DNA of 20,853 nt, from NCBI RefSeq assembly GCF_000188695.1, contig NW_004754926.1, positions 395,557-416,409 of the forward strand, in the 5' to 3' direction. This document shows, piece by piece, positions 9,958 through 20,580 of this stretch. The notes beneath the pieces are model-generated. The model made no database searches and was not told where the DNA came from. It saw only the letters and a program-made list of their open reading frames with translations. Position 1 is the first letter of the stretch. Each line of letters begins with the position of its first letter. The position numbers were made by a program, and so were the translations under genes. The stretch comes from Salpingoeca rosetta. Its lineage: Eukaryota > Opisthokonta > Choanoflagellata > Craspedida > Salpingoecidae.

Positions 9958-12900
9958 CTATGACTCGGGATGCTCGGCGATGGACGGCAGTGCAGCTGGT
10001 GCTGTTGCTGTGGCCATTGTTGGCGGGGGCGAAAACGTTGCCCAGTCGCTGCCATCACCGCCACCATCGCCACTTCCATCGTCACCAAAGGGGTTGATGG
10101 TCAGCTGTTCCGCAACCGTAGCGCTGATGGCGGCGCCGTTCCCCTTCTCGTCGTGCACGCCCCTCGTACCATCACCATCACTGTGACCATCACCGTCACC
10201 ATTGTCGACGACAGTGGCAAGAGCACCATTGGCTTGGCTCGCGAGCTGCAACACAGGTCCGTGGTTTTCCGCCATGACAGGGGCGGCGTCCACGTTCACG
10301 TCATCACCGACACCATCGGCCGCATCATGCGCTGTCGTGGCGTCTCTTGCATCGCTGTGACCATCAGACACATCGTCGCACGCCTGTTCGTCATCCACGC
10401 GCTGCTGAGCTGCAGGCAGTGCCGTCACATCAACGACATCCCCGTCATCGTCGTCATCGTCTTCGCCACCATCAACAACGTTGTTGTCAGTCGCAGACTC
10501 GTGAGTGCCATCATCACCAGCAACAACATCAGTATCATCAACACCAACAGCACCAGCGACGTCACCATCGCCAGCATCCACACAGTCCTCTGGTACTTCC
10601 TCTGGTACTTCCTCTGGTACTTCCTCTGGTACTTCCTCTGGTACTTGCTCTGGTGCTTCCTCGGCTTCCTCTCTTTCTTCTACATTCCTTACCACCTCGT
10701 CGCCACCATCACCATCACCATCACCATCACCATCGCCATCACCATCACCATCACCATCACCATCACCATCACCATCACCATCACCATCACCATCGCCATT
10801 CAGCAGCTGCTGCTCTACCTCCGCCTTTGTGTCGCCTGCACCGCTGCTCATCTCGGCAAACGGGTTCCACGCCGTCGTGCTGCCCGCATATCCGCTGCTG
10901 CCGCTGCTGCTGCTGATGGGCCGCGTGTGCGCACGCACGGCGCTCGTTGCCAGCGTCACCGCCCGCTGACGCAGCATGGGCGGGTGCATGACCACCACTT
11001 TTGCTCGCGCCTCCTGCAATGCGAGGCGAACCAGTGCTGCCTGTGCCGCAATGTCCTCCGCGTCGTAAGCACTGCTGCCATCGTCGTCGCCGTCATGCTC
11101 GTCGTCACTGGCGTCACTCCCTTCAGGCGTCTCCAGCAGCAGGCTCTTGCGCTGCGGCTCTTCTTGATGCTGCTGCTGCTGCTGCTGCTGTTGTTGTTGT
11201 TGGTTCTCCACGCCTTGCTTCTCACGCTGGTCGTGCGGCTGGGATTCTTGTTGTGGTTCCTGTTGTTGCTGTTGTTGTGTCAACGCTCCTTCACAAGTGG
11301 CGGCGGGTTCCTCTGTGCCTCCGTCTGCGGCCATGTCATCCTCACGCGCAGCCATGCCATCAGCGTCTGCGCTTTCCGCCTCCTTCTCCTTCTCCTGCTT
11401 ATCCGTCTCGTTGTACTCGCAGTCCGCGCCCTCATCGTCATCACCGTCACGGACACCATCGTCTCTCCCTTCATCGTCACCATCAGCCGTGCCATTCCCC
11501 TCTCCTTTCTCCTCTTCTCCCTCTTGTTCTTCGCCTTCCTCTTCCTCTTCCTCTTCCTCTTCCTCCTGCTCCTCGGCAACCCCTGCAAGCCGCGCATCTG
11601 CCTCCTTGGCGCCACCATCACCATCGCCATCGCCATCGCCATCGCCATGTGCATCGCCACCAAACGCGTCACCTTCGCTGCCATACGTGGTGCTACTGAT
11701 CATGCTGTCGGGCCGGTCAACACGGTCGTCAAACACTGCAATGGAGCGCCGCCACGCCCGCGACTTGCGCTTGTCGCACACCTCCTGCCAGGGGATGCGC
11801 TGCAGGTACACAAACTTCACCAAGCCCGTGTTGCCCTTGTACTCGCACCGCCAGTAGGGCTCGCACCGCTCCACAACCGTCACCACCTCGTTCAAGGGCA
11901 CGTGCAGCACGTCTTTGTCATACATGCTGGCGGACCAAGCCGTGACGACGCGGGCAGGGAAGGGCGGGTCGAGGTCTGCTGCCTCGCTCTCCGCAACACC
12001 AACGGCTTCATGCTCCACGTTTGTGACGGCCTGGATGGCGGCATCAAACGTCAGGTTGCCCTCGTGCAAGCGCGTGATCACGGCCAGCAGCTCCGGATGG
12101 TTCACGCGCACGTCGGTGCTCTTGCGCAATCGCATCAGCACGTGCGCCATGGCGGCGTCCAATTTCTCCTGCGAGATGACGACGGGCTCGCTCGCCATGC
12201 TGCTGCGCCCGCTGGCGACTTGCGACGCAGGCGTGGTCTTGCTGGCGCTATTGCCGCTGCTGTTGCTGCTGGTCGGCGCTGGGGTGTGAGCACCGCTGCT
12301 GTCGTCGGCAGCGCCATCAATGCGCCCGTTCGCATCGCCATCCACACCGCCGCTGCTGTCGCCACCGCCGCCGTCACCGCCACCAACACCATCGCTGTTT
12401 ATTGGTCCGTTGCCGACACCGCCCTCGCTGCTGTTGGTGCGGGGCACGAGCGACTGGCGCGGTGACCGCGCTGGGGACGACGCAATGGAGCAGCGTGAGC
12501 TGTTGCCAGTGGCGGTTGGATATGGGGTTGCCAGTGCGTTGACGCTGCTGTTGCTGCTCGCTTTGCTCATGCTCAGACGTCGCTTCTCGTGCACATTGGC
12601 CTGCGCGAGCCAAGGGGGGATCGTGATGGAGGTGGCGATGAGTGAGTATGTTTCATGGAAAGCGATTGAGAAAGAGAGAGAGTGTGTGTGGGTGGGTGAG
12701 TGGGTGAGTGGGTGAGTGGGTGGTTAGATTTGCATGTCAGTGAGTGAAATTGACATGAACACAAAGGTGGATGGACAAGGATGAATCTTGTGCTCAGAGG
12801 TGACAGCGCAAGCAGGTTCTTACACGCGCACACACGCAGACACACACACACACACACGCACGCACGCACACACAAACACACACACACACACAAACACACA

Positions 12901-13152
12901 CGAAAGCACACACGAACGCACAGGCACAGGCAGGGCACTGTACCTCAAGCTCTGTGGCAAGCATGGCAAACGCCTCCTCATCCACGCCATTGCTATCGCA
13001 TTGGACAAGACGCAGCACGCGCAGGGATGAGCGGCTTGGCACCAGAGCGATCAAGGTGACACCACATCACAAGCACGGGGACGCAACCGCCAATACAAAC
13101 CACGCGCAGGGCACACACACGCGCGCGCGCACTCACTTGCCCCTTCCTCTCA

Positions 13153-13235
<83 letters not shown>

Positions 13236-13821
13236 ACAAATAAACAAACAAGTGCACACCTGTACGTGGAGACGGCGCGAGAGGGTGTGGATGTGGACAG
13301 CGGCGATGACGCGCGAGCAGGGCGTGACTTGCGAGACTGGCGCGACTGGCGCCGCCTTGGTCGCTGCTGCTCTTGCTGGGACAGCTGTTGCTCCTGCTCC
13401 ATGACGTGTGCGTGTGCGTCTGCGACCGTCATGACACCCTCCCTCACCAGCTCCATCACCTCCAGCCGCTGTTCCTCCGTCATGCGCATGTCGCTCGCAC
13501 GCAGCCCGCCCGGCGCTGATGGCGACCGGTGCAGCGGCGCGTGCACACCCGGCGCGGCCATCGTTTCGCTGCGGTGACGAACGGCATGCTGGTGCTGAGT
13601 TGCGTCTTGCAGTCGCCCCTTGTCGCCGCTGGTGCGAGGTGTGCGCGGGGCAGACCGCGATCCCGCGCCCAAGCTGCTGCTGCTGGTCATGATGCTGCTG
13701 TTGTTGGTGCTGGCGCTGTTGGTAGTGCTGCCACCCGAGCTTCGCCGGATGGAGAAGGAGGTGGAACGGATGGACAGGTTGCGCTTGAAGAAAGAGCCGA
13801 GCCGCTTCCGGTCGTCGTTCC
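9958..13821 (-). CDS. Large SH3-domain protein with NPF motifs and long acidic/polyQ regions (5' end unresolved)
   Basis: Three exons join in phase: 13260..13821, 12944..13034 and 9958..12600, about 1,100 residues to the stop at 9958. The start is not found. The upstream limit is a plausible acceptor (gcgcag) before 13821, and a first exon probably lies further right. Features in order: a basic patch (KRLGSFFKRNLS); a short helical unit, TEEQRLEVMELVREGVMTVADA; a second similar unit, HPELLAVITRLHEGNLTFDAA (about 12007-12105); an SH3 domain at 11794-11958 with ALYDY-like WSASMYDKDVL, then EPYWRCEYKGNTGLVKFVYL; then long low-complexity sequence including Glu runs, polyQ, (GD)n and VPEE repeats. 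Late in the tail are two NPF motifs (10858-10866, 10087-10095) and DWATF (about 10033-10047). NPF and DWxxF bind EH domains and AP2 ear in endocytic adaptors, so an endocytic scaffold is my inference. I do not recognise an ortholog. Confidence 0.7.
10586..10655 (-). repeat. 12-bp coding repeat encoding VPEE units
   Basis: Near-identical 12-bp units encode consecutive Val-Pro-Glu-Glu in the SH3 protein. The frame is kept, and the repeat sits next to the (GD)n tract. Confidence 0.9.
10703..10799 (-). repeat. (GGTGAT)n coding repeat encoding alternating Gly-Asp
   Basis: About 16 hexamer units encode a run of Gly-Asp pairs in the SH3 protein. On the plus strand they read CACCAT. This is a length-variable site that stays in frame because the unit is six bases. 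Confidence 0.9.
11167..11205 (-). repeat. Polyglutamine-coding CAG/CAA tract in the SH3 protein
   Basis: Mixed CAG and CAA codons encode a glutamine run of 12 residues, followed by HQEEPQRKS. The neighbouring tract at about 11530-11575 encodes a run of glutamates. Confidence 0.9.
12687..12723. repeat. (GGGTGAGT)n short repeat in the SH3-protein intron
   Basis: About four octamer units lie in the intron between exons 12944..13034 and 9958..12600. The same intron also holds CA-rich sequence at about 12823-12925. Confidence 0.85.
13155..13233. repeat. (CA)39 array in the SH3-protein intron
   Basis: A pure CA array, (TG)n in the sense direction, lies 26 bp downstream of the exon 13260..13821 donor. 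Confidence 0.95.
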
Positions 13822-15431
13822 CTGCGCAGTGGTCCCGGGGTTGGGGCGAGATGGGTGGTGACGGTGTGTGAGCATGGGCATGTTGAATAGTGGTGGGCAA
13901 TAGGCAGGCTCCCGCACGACCACAGGCGCATGGAGACGAAGAAAAAGAGAGAGAGAGAGAGAGCGCGCGCGAGAACGAGAACGAGAACGAGAGAGAGAAC
14001 AAACAGCACTCCACAGTCACAGTGTATATGGTGTCACACACACAGTCACAAACACGCAGTCAGGCACACAATCACACACACTATCAAGCGCGCGCACGCA
14101 CACACACACACACACACACACTATCAAGCGCGCACGCACACACACGCACACAATCAAGCGCGCACAACAAAGTACACGCAGTCCCTCTGCCACAAACAAG
14201 TACACGGACACACGCACACACGCACACTATCCATGCCAACTCTGTTCATGAGCACCACCACCATCAGCCGTGCTTCTCACCTTTGGGGCTTGACATGTTT
14301 GGATGGCTGCTGGATCAACACTCAAGAATCAATGGAAGACGAGCGTTGTTGTCACGCGCGGAATGGCGCTCTGGCAAAGGGGATGGCTTGCTTCCTGAGA
14401 ATGGAATAAATGACACAAACGTGTGTGTCAATGTGACACCAACTATGAGCAGGAGCTGGGAAAGCACAGTAACATGTGGCGGCGGACGATCCTTTTGTTC
14501 AGCAATGGTGTGAATGGATTGTGTTGCTTGCTTGCTTGACAGATGGTATCAAGAAGCAAGAGGGATGTTGTAGAACTGTTACAAGTCACAATTTTCTCTT
14601 GGACCTCTTGCTGCAGCTGCAGGTGCTGCTGCTACACACCCGGTCGCACGCATCAACACAACCCACCCAAAACGCGACGAAAGATGTTGCTGTCCTGCTT
14701 GTGCCGTGGGCTGACGCTCGAGCCTTTGCTGATTTCCACAAGGTAGACGCACAATCGAGAAGAGACTCAAGCGATGGGTGCGTGCCCCCTATTCGTTTCG
14801 ACCATGGGATGCACAACACCAACTCCCACGCAGCACGCGCTCGTGTGCAAGCGGATGTTGCTCGTTCCTTATCAAAGCGCACCTGCTGCTTGGGAAGGCG
14901 GTGATGTGATTGTGACACCTCTCGTGTTGCTTGTGCTTCTGTTGGTGGTGGGCAAGGGTTTGTTGGTTTTGTTGATGGCGGCGCTTGCTTTTGGGGGGGG
15001 GGGGATTTGTTTGTAGAAAATTGTTAGTTGTTTTGACCAATTATCCAAGGTTTGTTGCGGCCGCAAAAAGAGAAGGAAGAAAAGAAAGCGAGGAAGAAGA
15101 ATGATGACGAGTGCTGTCACAGTGTGCGTTGTTGCTGTGCGTTGTCGTCGTGGGTGGTGGTGGATGTATGTGGATGTGCTTCCCTGCGTCATCCACGAAG
15201 AGCGAGCACTTTTACCTCCGATGACTGCTGGCATGACTGTATCCTCTCTCGCATTTCGGTTCAAGACAGAAACGCGCACACGCAACTCACCTTGTTGCTC
15301 CTCCTCTGTTTTTTTCCGCACACATTCGTATTGTCACGGGCAGCCGCAACCCAAACAGCGCTTGACCACTGTCGACGACGTCGCACCTTTCAAGGAGAAG
15401 AGCAACAACAACAACAACAACAACAACAAAG
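13822..15431. other. Region between the SH3 protein and the peroxiredoxin gene
   Basis: About 1.6 kb between divergent genes. It should contain the missing 5' end of the minus-strand SH3 gene and the peroxiredoxin promoter and 5' UTR. Seen here: a GA/GAACGA-rich tract (13945-13996), CA-rich sequence with three copies of ATCAAGCGCGC (14080-14165), a less repetitive stretch about 14220-14985, a G10-11 run near 14994, and a purine-rich stretch about 15060-15100. Several open frames of 60-140 codons exist, but none resembles a known protein. Confidence 0.55.
15403..15429 (+). promoter_or_regulatory. (CAA)n leader immediately before the peroxiredoxin ATG
   Basis: Nine or so ACA/CAA triplets fill the last bases of the presumed 5' UTR and abut the start codon. 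Such unstructured CAA leaders are known to favour scanning and strong translation. The effect here is inferred. Confidence 0.5.
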
Positions 15432-15829
15432 ATGGCTCTGCGAATGGCACTTCGGGCTGCACAGCGTGGTGTGCGCGGCGTTGCCCGCCCCATGGCAGCC
15501 ACAACGCTCAAGCAGCAGGCAGCTGCTCCGCTTGCGGTGCAGGCAGCCAAGCTGCACGCAGCCTCTGCAGTGCACACGCCCATGGTCACCAAGCCCGCCC
15601 CTGTCTTCACGGGCCCCGCCCTTGTCAACGGCACTGAGTTCAAGGACATCTCCCTCACCGACTACAAGGGCAAGGTGTGTTGGTTGTAAGTGTTTGGGGG
15701 ATGCTTTGGTGTGCGTTATGATGCACATGTTTGCGTTGGTGTGTGTGTGTGTGTGTGCGTACGTGTGCGTGTGTGCGTGCGTGTGCGTGCGCGCGTGTGT
15801 GTGCGTTTGTTTGTGCGTTTGTTTGTTTG

Positions 15830-15862
<33 letters not shown>

Positions 15863-17124
15863 TTTGTTTGTTTGTTTTGTGACGCGTTCTGTTCATCTTC
15901 TGGGTAAACACACGTGCCAACACTGCCGGGTTCTGTCGTTGTGCTCACGCGTCTCTTTGATTTGATCTGCTTGATTGTATTCACAGTACGTTGTCCTCGT
16001 CTTCTATCCCCTTGACTGGACGGTATGTGCGACTCGCGCCCGATTGTTGTGCTGTGGTTCCATCAGCCAACCCGCTTCGATGCCAACGTTCAAACGCCAT
16101 GTGTACTCTCGCACACTCACTCTCTCACACTCATTCACTCACTCACTCACTCACTCACTCACTCACTCACTCACTCACTCACTCACTCACTCACTCACTC
16201 ACTCACTCACTCACTCACTCACTCACTCACACACACACACTCACTCACTCACTCGCTCACTCACTCACTCACTCACTCACTCACTCACTCACTCACTCAC
16301 TCACACACACACACACACACACTCTCTCTCTATCTCTCTATCTCTCTCTCACTCACTCACTCACACGAATGACACGGCACGCCCACATTCTCTTGTCAAT
16401 CGTGCAGTTTGTGTGCCCAACGGAGATTCTGGCATTCAACGATCGTGCAGAGGAGTTCCAGAAGCTTGGCTGTGAAGTGATTGTCGCCTCCACAGACAGC
16501 CACTTCTCCCACCACGCCTGGGCCAACACCCCGCGCTCAGAGGGTATGCACGCAATCCCTGTTTTCTCCCTCGCAGCACAACTGTCAACGATGAGCAACT
16601 TGTTCGAGGAACCGCAAACACCACCCATCATGTGATCTCACACTCACACGCACACAACTCGTACACACGCACACAACTCGTACACACGCACACAACTCGT
16701 ACACATGCACGCACATGCACACACAACCACACATGCACGCACATGCACGCACGCTCACCCACATGTACAACCACACGTTCATACACACACATGGCCACCG
16801 CCAGGCGGGCTCGCGCCCATGAAGATCCCAATGCTTGCTGACCTGACGCACCAGATCAGCAAAGACTACGGCGTGTATGTCGACTCTGACGGCTTTGACC
16901 TCCGCGGGCTGTTCATCATCGATGGTAACGGCATCCTGCGCCACATCACCGTCAACGACCGCCCCGTCGGCCGCTCTGTTGACGAGACGCTGCGCCTGGT
17001 GGAGGCCTTCCAGTTCACGGACAAGCACGGCGAGGTGTGCCCTGCCGGCTGGACCCCTGGCGGTGACACCATCAAGCCCGACGTCGAGGAGAAGAAGGAG
17101 TACTTCTCCAAGCACAGCAACTGA
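15432..17124 (+). CDS. Mitochondrial-type typical 2-Cys peroxiredoxin, complete, four exons
   Basis: Exons 15432..15674, 15987..16022, 16408..16543 and 16805..17124 join in frame to 244 residues. It reduces hydrogen peroxide and organic peroxides using a peroxidatic Cys96 (DWT-FVCPTE) and resolving Cys217 (GEVCPAGW), and is then recycled by thioredoxin. The first about 55 residues are Ala/Arg/Gln-rich with almost no acidic residues ([16 protein letters not shown]...), a mitochondrial presequence like that of PRDX3; the core begins near [13 protein letters not shown]. The active-site Thr is in PLDWT, and the loop [16 protein letters not shown] is typical. The C-terminal YF motif is kept ([11 protein letters not shown]), but the GGLG motif reads GGLA (139-142). 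Intron 2 separates Thr93 from the FVCPTE motif. The ATG has a strong context (A at -3, G at +4). Family certain; compartment inferred. Confidence 0.96.
15739..15880. repeat. GT/GTTT-rich repeat in peroxiredoxin intron 1
   Basis: (GT)n with GC interruptions passes into (GTTT)n in the middle of the 312-bp intron. Confidence 0.9.
16112..16365. repeat. (ACTC)n tetranucleotide array in peroxiredoxin intron 2
   Basis: About 250 bp of ACTC units carry CACACA and CTCTCT interruptions and fill most of intron 2 (16023-16407), ending 42 bp before exon 3. Confidence 0.97.
16646..16702. repeat. Three tandem 19-bp repeats in peroxiredoxin intron 3
   Basis: Three exact copies of a 19-bp unit (ACACGCACACAACTCGTAC) are followed by ACATGCACGC-type repeats to about 16755. 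They lie in the 261-bp intron between exons 3 and 4. Confidence 0.9.
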
Positions 17125-17764
17125 GCAGCCGCGCCGCGACTGGGCAGCGGTGTGGTGTGGCGTGACTGAGCGAAGTGTATCACGCGCCATCATGTGATGT
17201 GATGTCACGCTGCCTCACCCTCCTCTGATCGCCTTTCGTTTGCCATCGCCACAGCCGCTTTGTGCTGTTGCTGATCTGTTTGTTTCGTATCACCGTCTCC
17301 AGTCCCCCTCCCCCCTCCTCTCCGAGCACGCTGCATTCAACTTCCCCTATCCCCTTCTCACTGTGCGCTGCTTGCGTGCGTTGCATGCACGGTTGCGGTT
17401 GTGCTGGTTGGTTGTACTGGCACCAACGAATGAATGGGAAAGCCTACACTGTGAACGCAAACAAAACACAACACGTAATTTCAAGCAAGCACACACACGC
17501 GCGCGCGCACAGAGATGTGCCGTGACGAAAGAAAGGAAAGACAAGTGAAGAGTGCACAACCCTTCCACAAGACAACACCCACGAAGCCACGACGTAACAT
17601 GGGGGGGGGTTGCAGAGGCACAAGCGTACACACACATCCACACAGAGAGAGAGAGAGAGCACAAGCGTACACACACACACACAACACGACACGACACAAG
17701 CAACGCAAAACTACACACGCGTCAGTGCGTGTGTGTGTTTACGAAACGAGATGACGTGTGGATG
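17125..17764. other. Convergent intergenic region between peroxiredoxin and the RVxF protein
   Basis: Two genes end here tail to tail. I see no AATAAA. A pyrimidine-rich stretch lies at about 17290-17365, a G9-10 run at about 17600-17610, and CA/GA repeats at about 17490-17510 and 17620-17690. No gene is supported. Confidence 0.6.
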
Positions 17765-17896
17765 CTACCAGAGGAGGGTGGCGACGTTGTCGTCCATGCT
17801 CGAGAACGACGCGCGGGGATCATCCTCTGCCGGGCGAATGTTCATGACGGGCGCGGCCGGCGCTCGCTGTGTCCCGTCGTGTATGTGTGCGTGTAT

Positions 17897-17992
<96 letters not shown>

Positions 17993-18374
17993 GTGCATGT
18001 GTGTGTATGTGTGTGTATTGTGTGTATGTGTGTGTATGTGTGTGTATTGTGTGTATGTGTGTGTTTGGATGAGCTGAATGCATGTTGTGGTTGTGTAAAG
18101 TTGTGGCGGCAACGTTACAGTTAGCCTAGGGCAACCAGCGTACCTGTACGTGCCGAGACTGCACCTGATAGTGTACAGGGAGCGAGAGCGACGCATGCTC
18201 GACTTCGTCCTCTTCATCTGAGCTCTCGTAGCTGTCACACGCAAAGGCCTCAACGCGTGAGCAACAACTGAACAACTACCAAAACATGCTACACAAACAC
18301 GCGCGCGCACAAGCACGCACTCACACACGCGCACGCACACGCACGCGCGCAAAGTTGGCATTGTGGACCGCTAC

Positions 18375-18454
<80 letters not shown>

Positions 18455-19252
18455 ACCTGTCGTAAGAGTCGGCTGGGATCTCCTTCATCTTGGTCAGGCC
18501 CTCGCCCTGAGCATCAGACCAGCTGATGCGACGCGTGTTCTGCGCACACGCACATACAAGAAGTGTGTTTTGTTTGGTGTTGTCAACATCAAAAAGAGCT
18601 GCAGTTGAGGAGCCACAACAACAACAAAACACACACGCACACAACACAGCACAGCAAACAGCACAGCAAACAGCACAAAACAGCACAACACAGCACACAC
18701 CAAGCAACACCATGTCGGCAGCACCATCATCACCTTTGCGCTGTTTGGGGGCTTGAGGATGCCGCGGGCAGGCTTCGCAAGCACCTGCTCCATCTCCCGA
18801 CGGAGCTCCAGAAGTTTTTCCTCCTTCCGAGCGCGGCGGGCGGACTTTGCGTCCTCCTGCTTCCTTCGCCGCGCCGCCGCCGCCTCCTCCTGCGCCCTGC
18901 GCTCGCTCAGCTGCTTGAGCTGGTTCTGCCGCAACTCGTCCTGCCAGCTCAGCCGCGCGCGTCGGTCCCCGCCAGCGTTAGCGTCAGCATCGGCGCCAAC
19001 ACCTCCGTTGGACGATGCTGTTGCTGTTGCTGTTGCTGACGACGATGACGATGATGATGACGGCAGTGGCGCCAACGTGTCCGAGGAGGATGATTCGACC
19101 GCGCCCCCAAGCGACATCTTGGCAGTTGGCGGCGCTGTCGATGGCGGCGGTGCACTGCCATTCGCGCCCGTTGCAGATGGAGCTGACGACGCTGCCGTTG
19201 CTGATGGTGTGGCTGTGCCGTCCCCGACCACCGCACCACCACCGTTGGCCTG

Positions 19253-19297
<45 letters not shown>

Positions 19298-20545
19298 GGC
19301 ACGCTGTTCGCGTCGCCGCTTTTGAGCGCGGATTTTCGCTCGGATCTTCACGCGCTCAGCCTTGGGCAGCATCGACAGGTCGTACTTGCTGTAGTCCTCC
19401 TCGTCCTCTTCCTCCTCTTCCTCTGGTTGCTGTTGCTGCTGCTGCTGCTGTGGCGGCTGCTCCTTGTCCTTCTTCTCCTCCTCATCGCTTCTTTGTTGCA
19501 TGTGGTAGTGTGCGTGGGGGCGATCTGTTGCCAGCGGAATTGGTGTCGGCCGACTCGGAGCCACTTCCTCTTTCGTTTCCTTCTGGATACCAGTCTCAAC
19601 CTTCACTGTCTCCTTCACTGTCTCCTTCACTGGCTCCTTCACTGGCTCTGTCTCCGCTGTTTGCGTCCTCACTTGCCCCATCTTCACCTCTCGCTCCTCC
19701 TGCTGTTGCTTCGTTGTGCCGTCAAATTCAAACGTGCGCGCCGTGCGCTCTGGACTCTCAAACCCGCGAATTTCTTCTGCCTCTGCGCCCGTCTCAGTCT
19801 TCGCCGCAGTGGTGGTGGTGGCGGCCGCGGTGGTATCAATTGACGTCGGTGTCGCTGCTTCTGCCGGCCTGGAAGTACTCACGTCCTCCACACGCTTCTG
19901 CTCCTCCTGTCGTTGTTGTTGTTGCTGTTGCTGCTGCTGCTTCTCCTCCTCCTCCTCCTCCTCCCCATTCTTCTTCTTCTTCTGCTCCCTCTGTTGCTTA
20001 TCTGCCTCCGTTGCGTCGCTGCCACTACTCGCCCTGCGAAGCGCCGCCCATGCCGGTGCTGCTAACGACGACGATGCCGATGTCGTCGTTGATGATGGTG
20101 CATCCGTCTTCGCCTCAAACAGCGCCGCCTTTGCAAAGATCCCGCCCTTACGACCCGCACTCGGCGACGACGCTGCTGCTGTTGCTGCTGTTGCCGCTGT
20201 TGTTGTTGGTGGTGCGGTAGTGGTTGCAGCTGGCTGTGCTGTTGTTGCTGTTGTTGCTGCTGTTGCTGTTGGTGGTGTGGTAGTGGTTGTAGCTGGCTGT
20301 GCTGTTGTTGCTGTTGTTGCTGTTGTTGCAGCGACTGATGGTGTCGTTGTTGCTGTGGTGGCTGGTTTTGTCTCTGGGACCGCTGTTGTCGCCCTCACGT
20401 GCGCCACCGCCTTGGCTTCCCTCGCCGCTGCCGGGGGCGTCTGTGCATCTTTTGCCTGCACCTGCTGGCTAAACATCTTCAGCCGGTCGGCAACAGACTT
20501 GATGCGCGGTGTCTCGTTCGACACAGTCGTCGATGCCGCTGACGT

Positions 20546-20580
<35 letters not shown>

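Noticed and set aside
9970..12465. An 831-codon plus-strand open frame opposite the SH3 protein
   Set aside because: It is the antisense of GC-rich, repeat-coding sequence. Its translation is Ile-Thr, Leu and Arg runs with no domain, while the minus strand gives an SH3 domain and in-phase splice joins.
12592..12594. GTG as the start codon of the SH3 protein
   Set aside because: A nuclear eukaryotic gene would not normally start at GTG. A cgcgcag acceptor lies six bases upstream, and two upstream exons join in matching phase.
13832..14041. Upstream extension of the SH3 protein to an ATG at 14041
   Set aside because: The extension is a Ser/Leu-rich translation of a GA/GAACGA repeat. A splice acceptor before 13821 is more likely, leaving the true start unknown.
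14476..14904. A 142-codon plus-strand open frame in the region before peroxiredoxin
   Set aside because: No recognisable motif and no support beyond length. Overlapping frames of similar length exist on the other strand.
16646..16702. Three regular 19-bp repeats resembling a tiny CRISPR array
   Set aside because: The repeats are directly adjacent without spacers, lie in an intron of a eukaryotic gene and are CA-derived.
19015..20220. A 401-codon plus-strand open frame
   Set aside because: It mirrors the polyQ and Ala/Thr codons of the minus-strand gene (Leu runs and CCTCC-derived sequence). The minus frame is continuous for 675 codons with proper splice sites.
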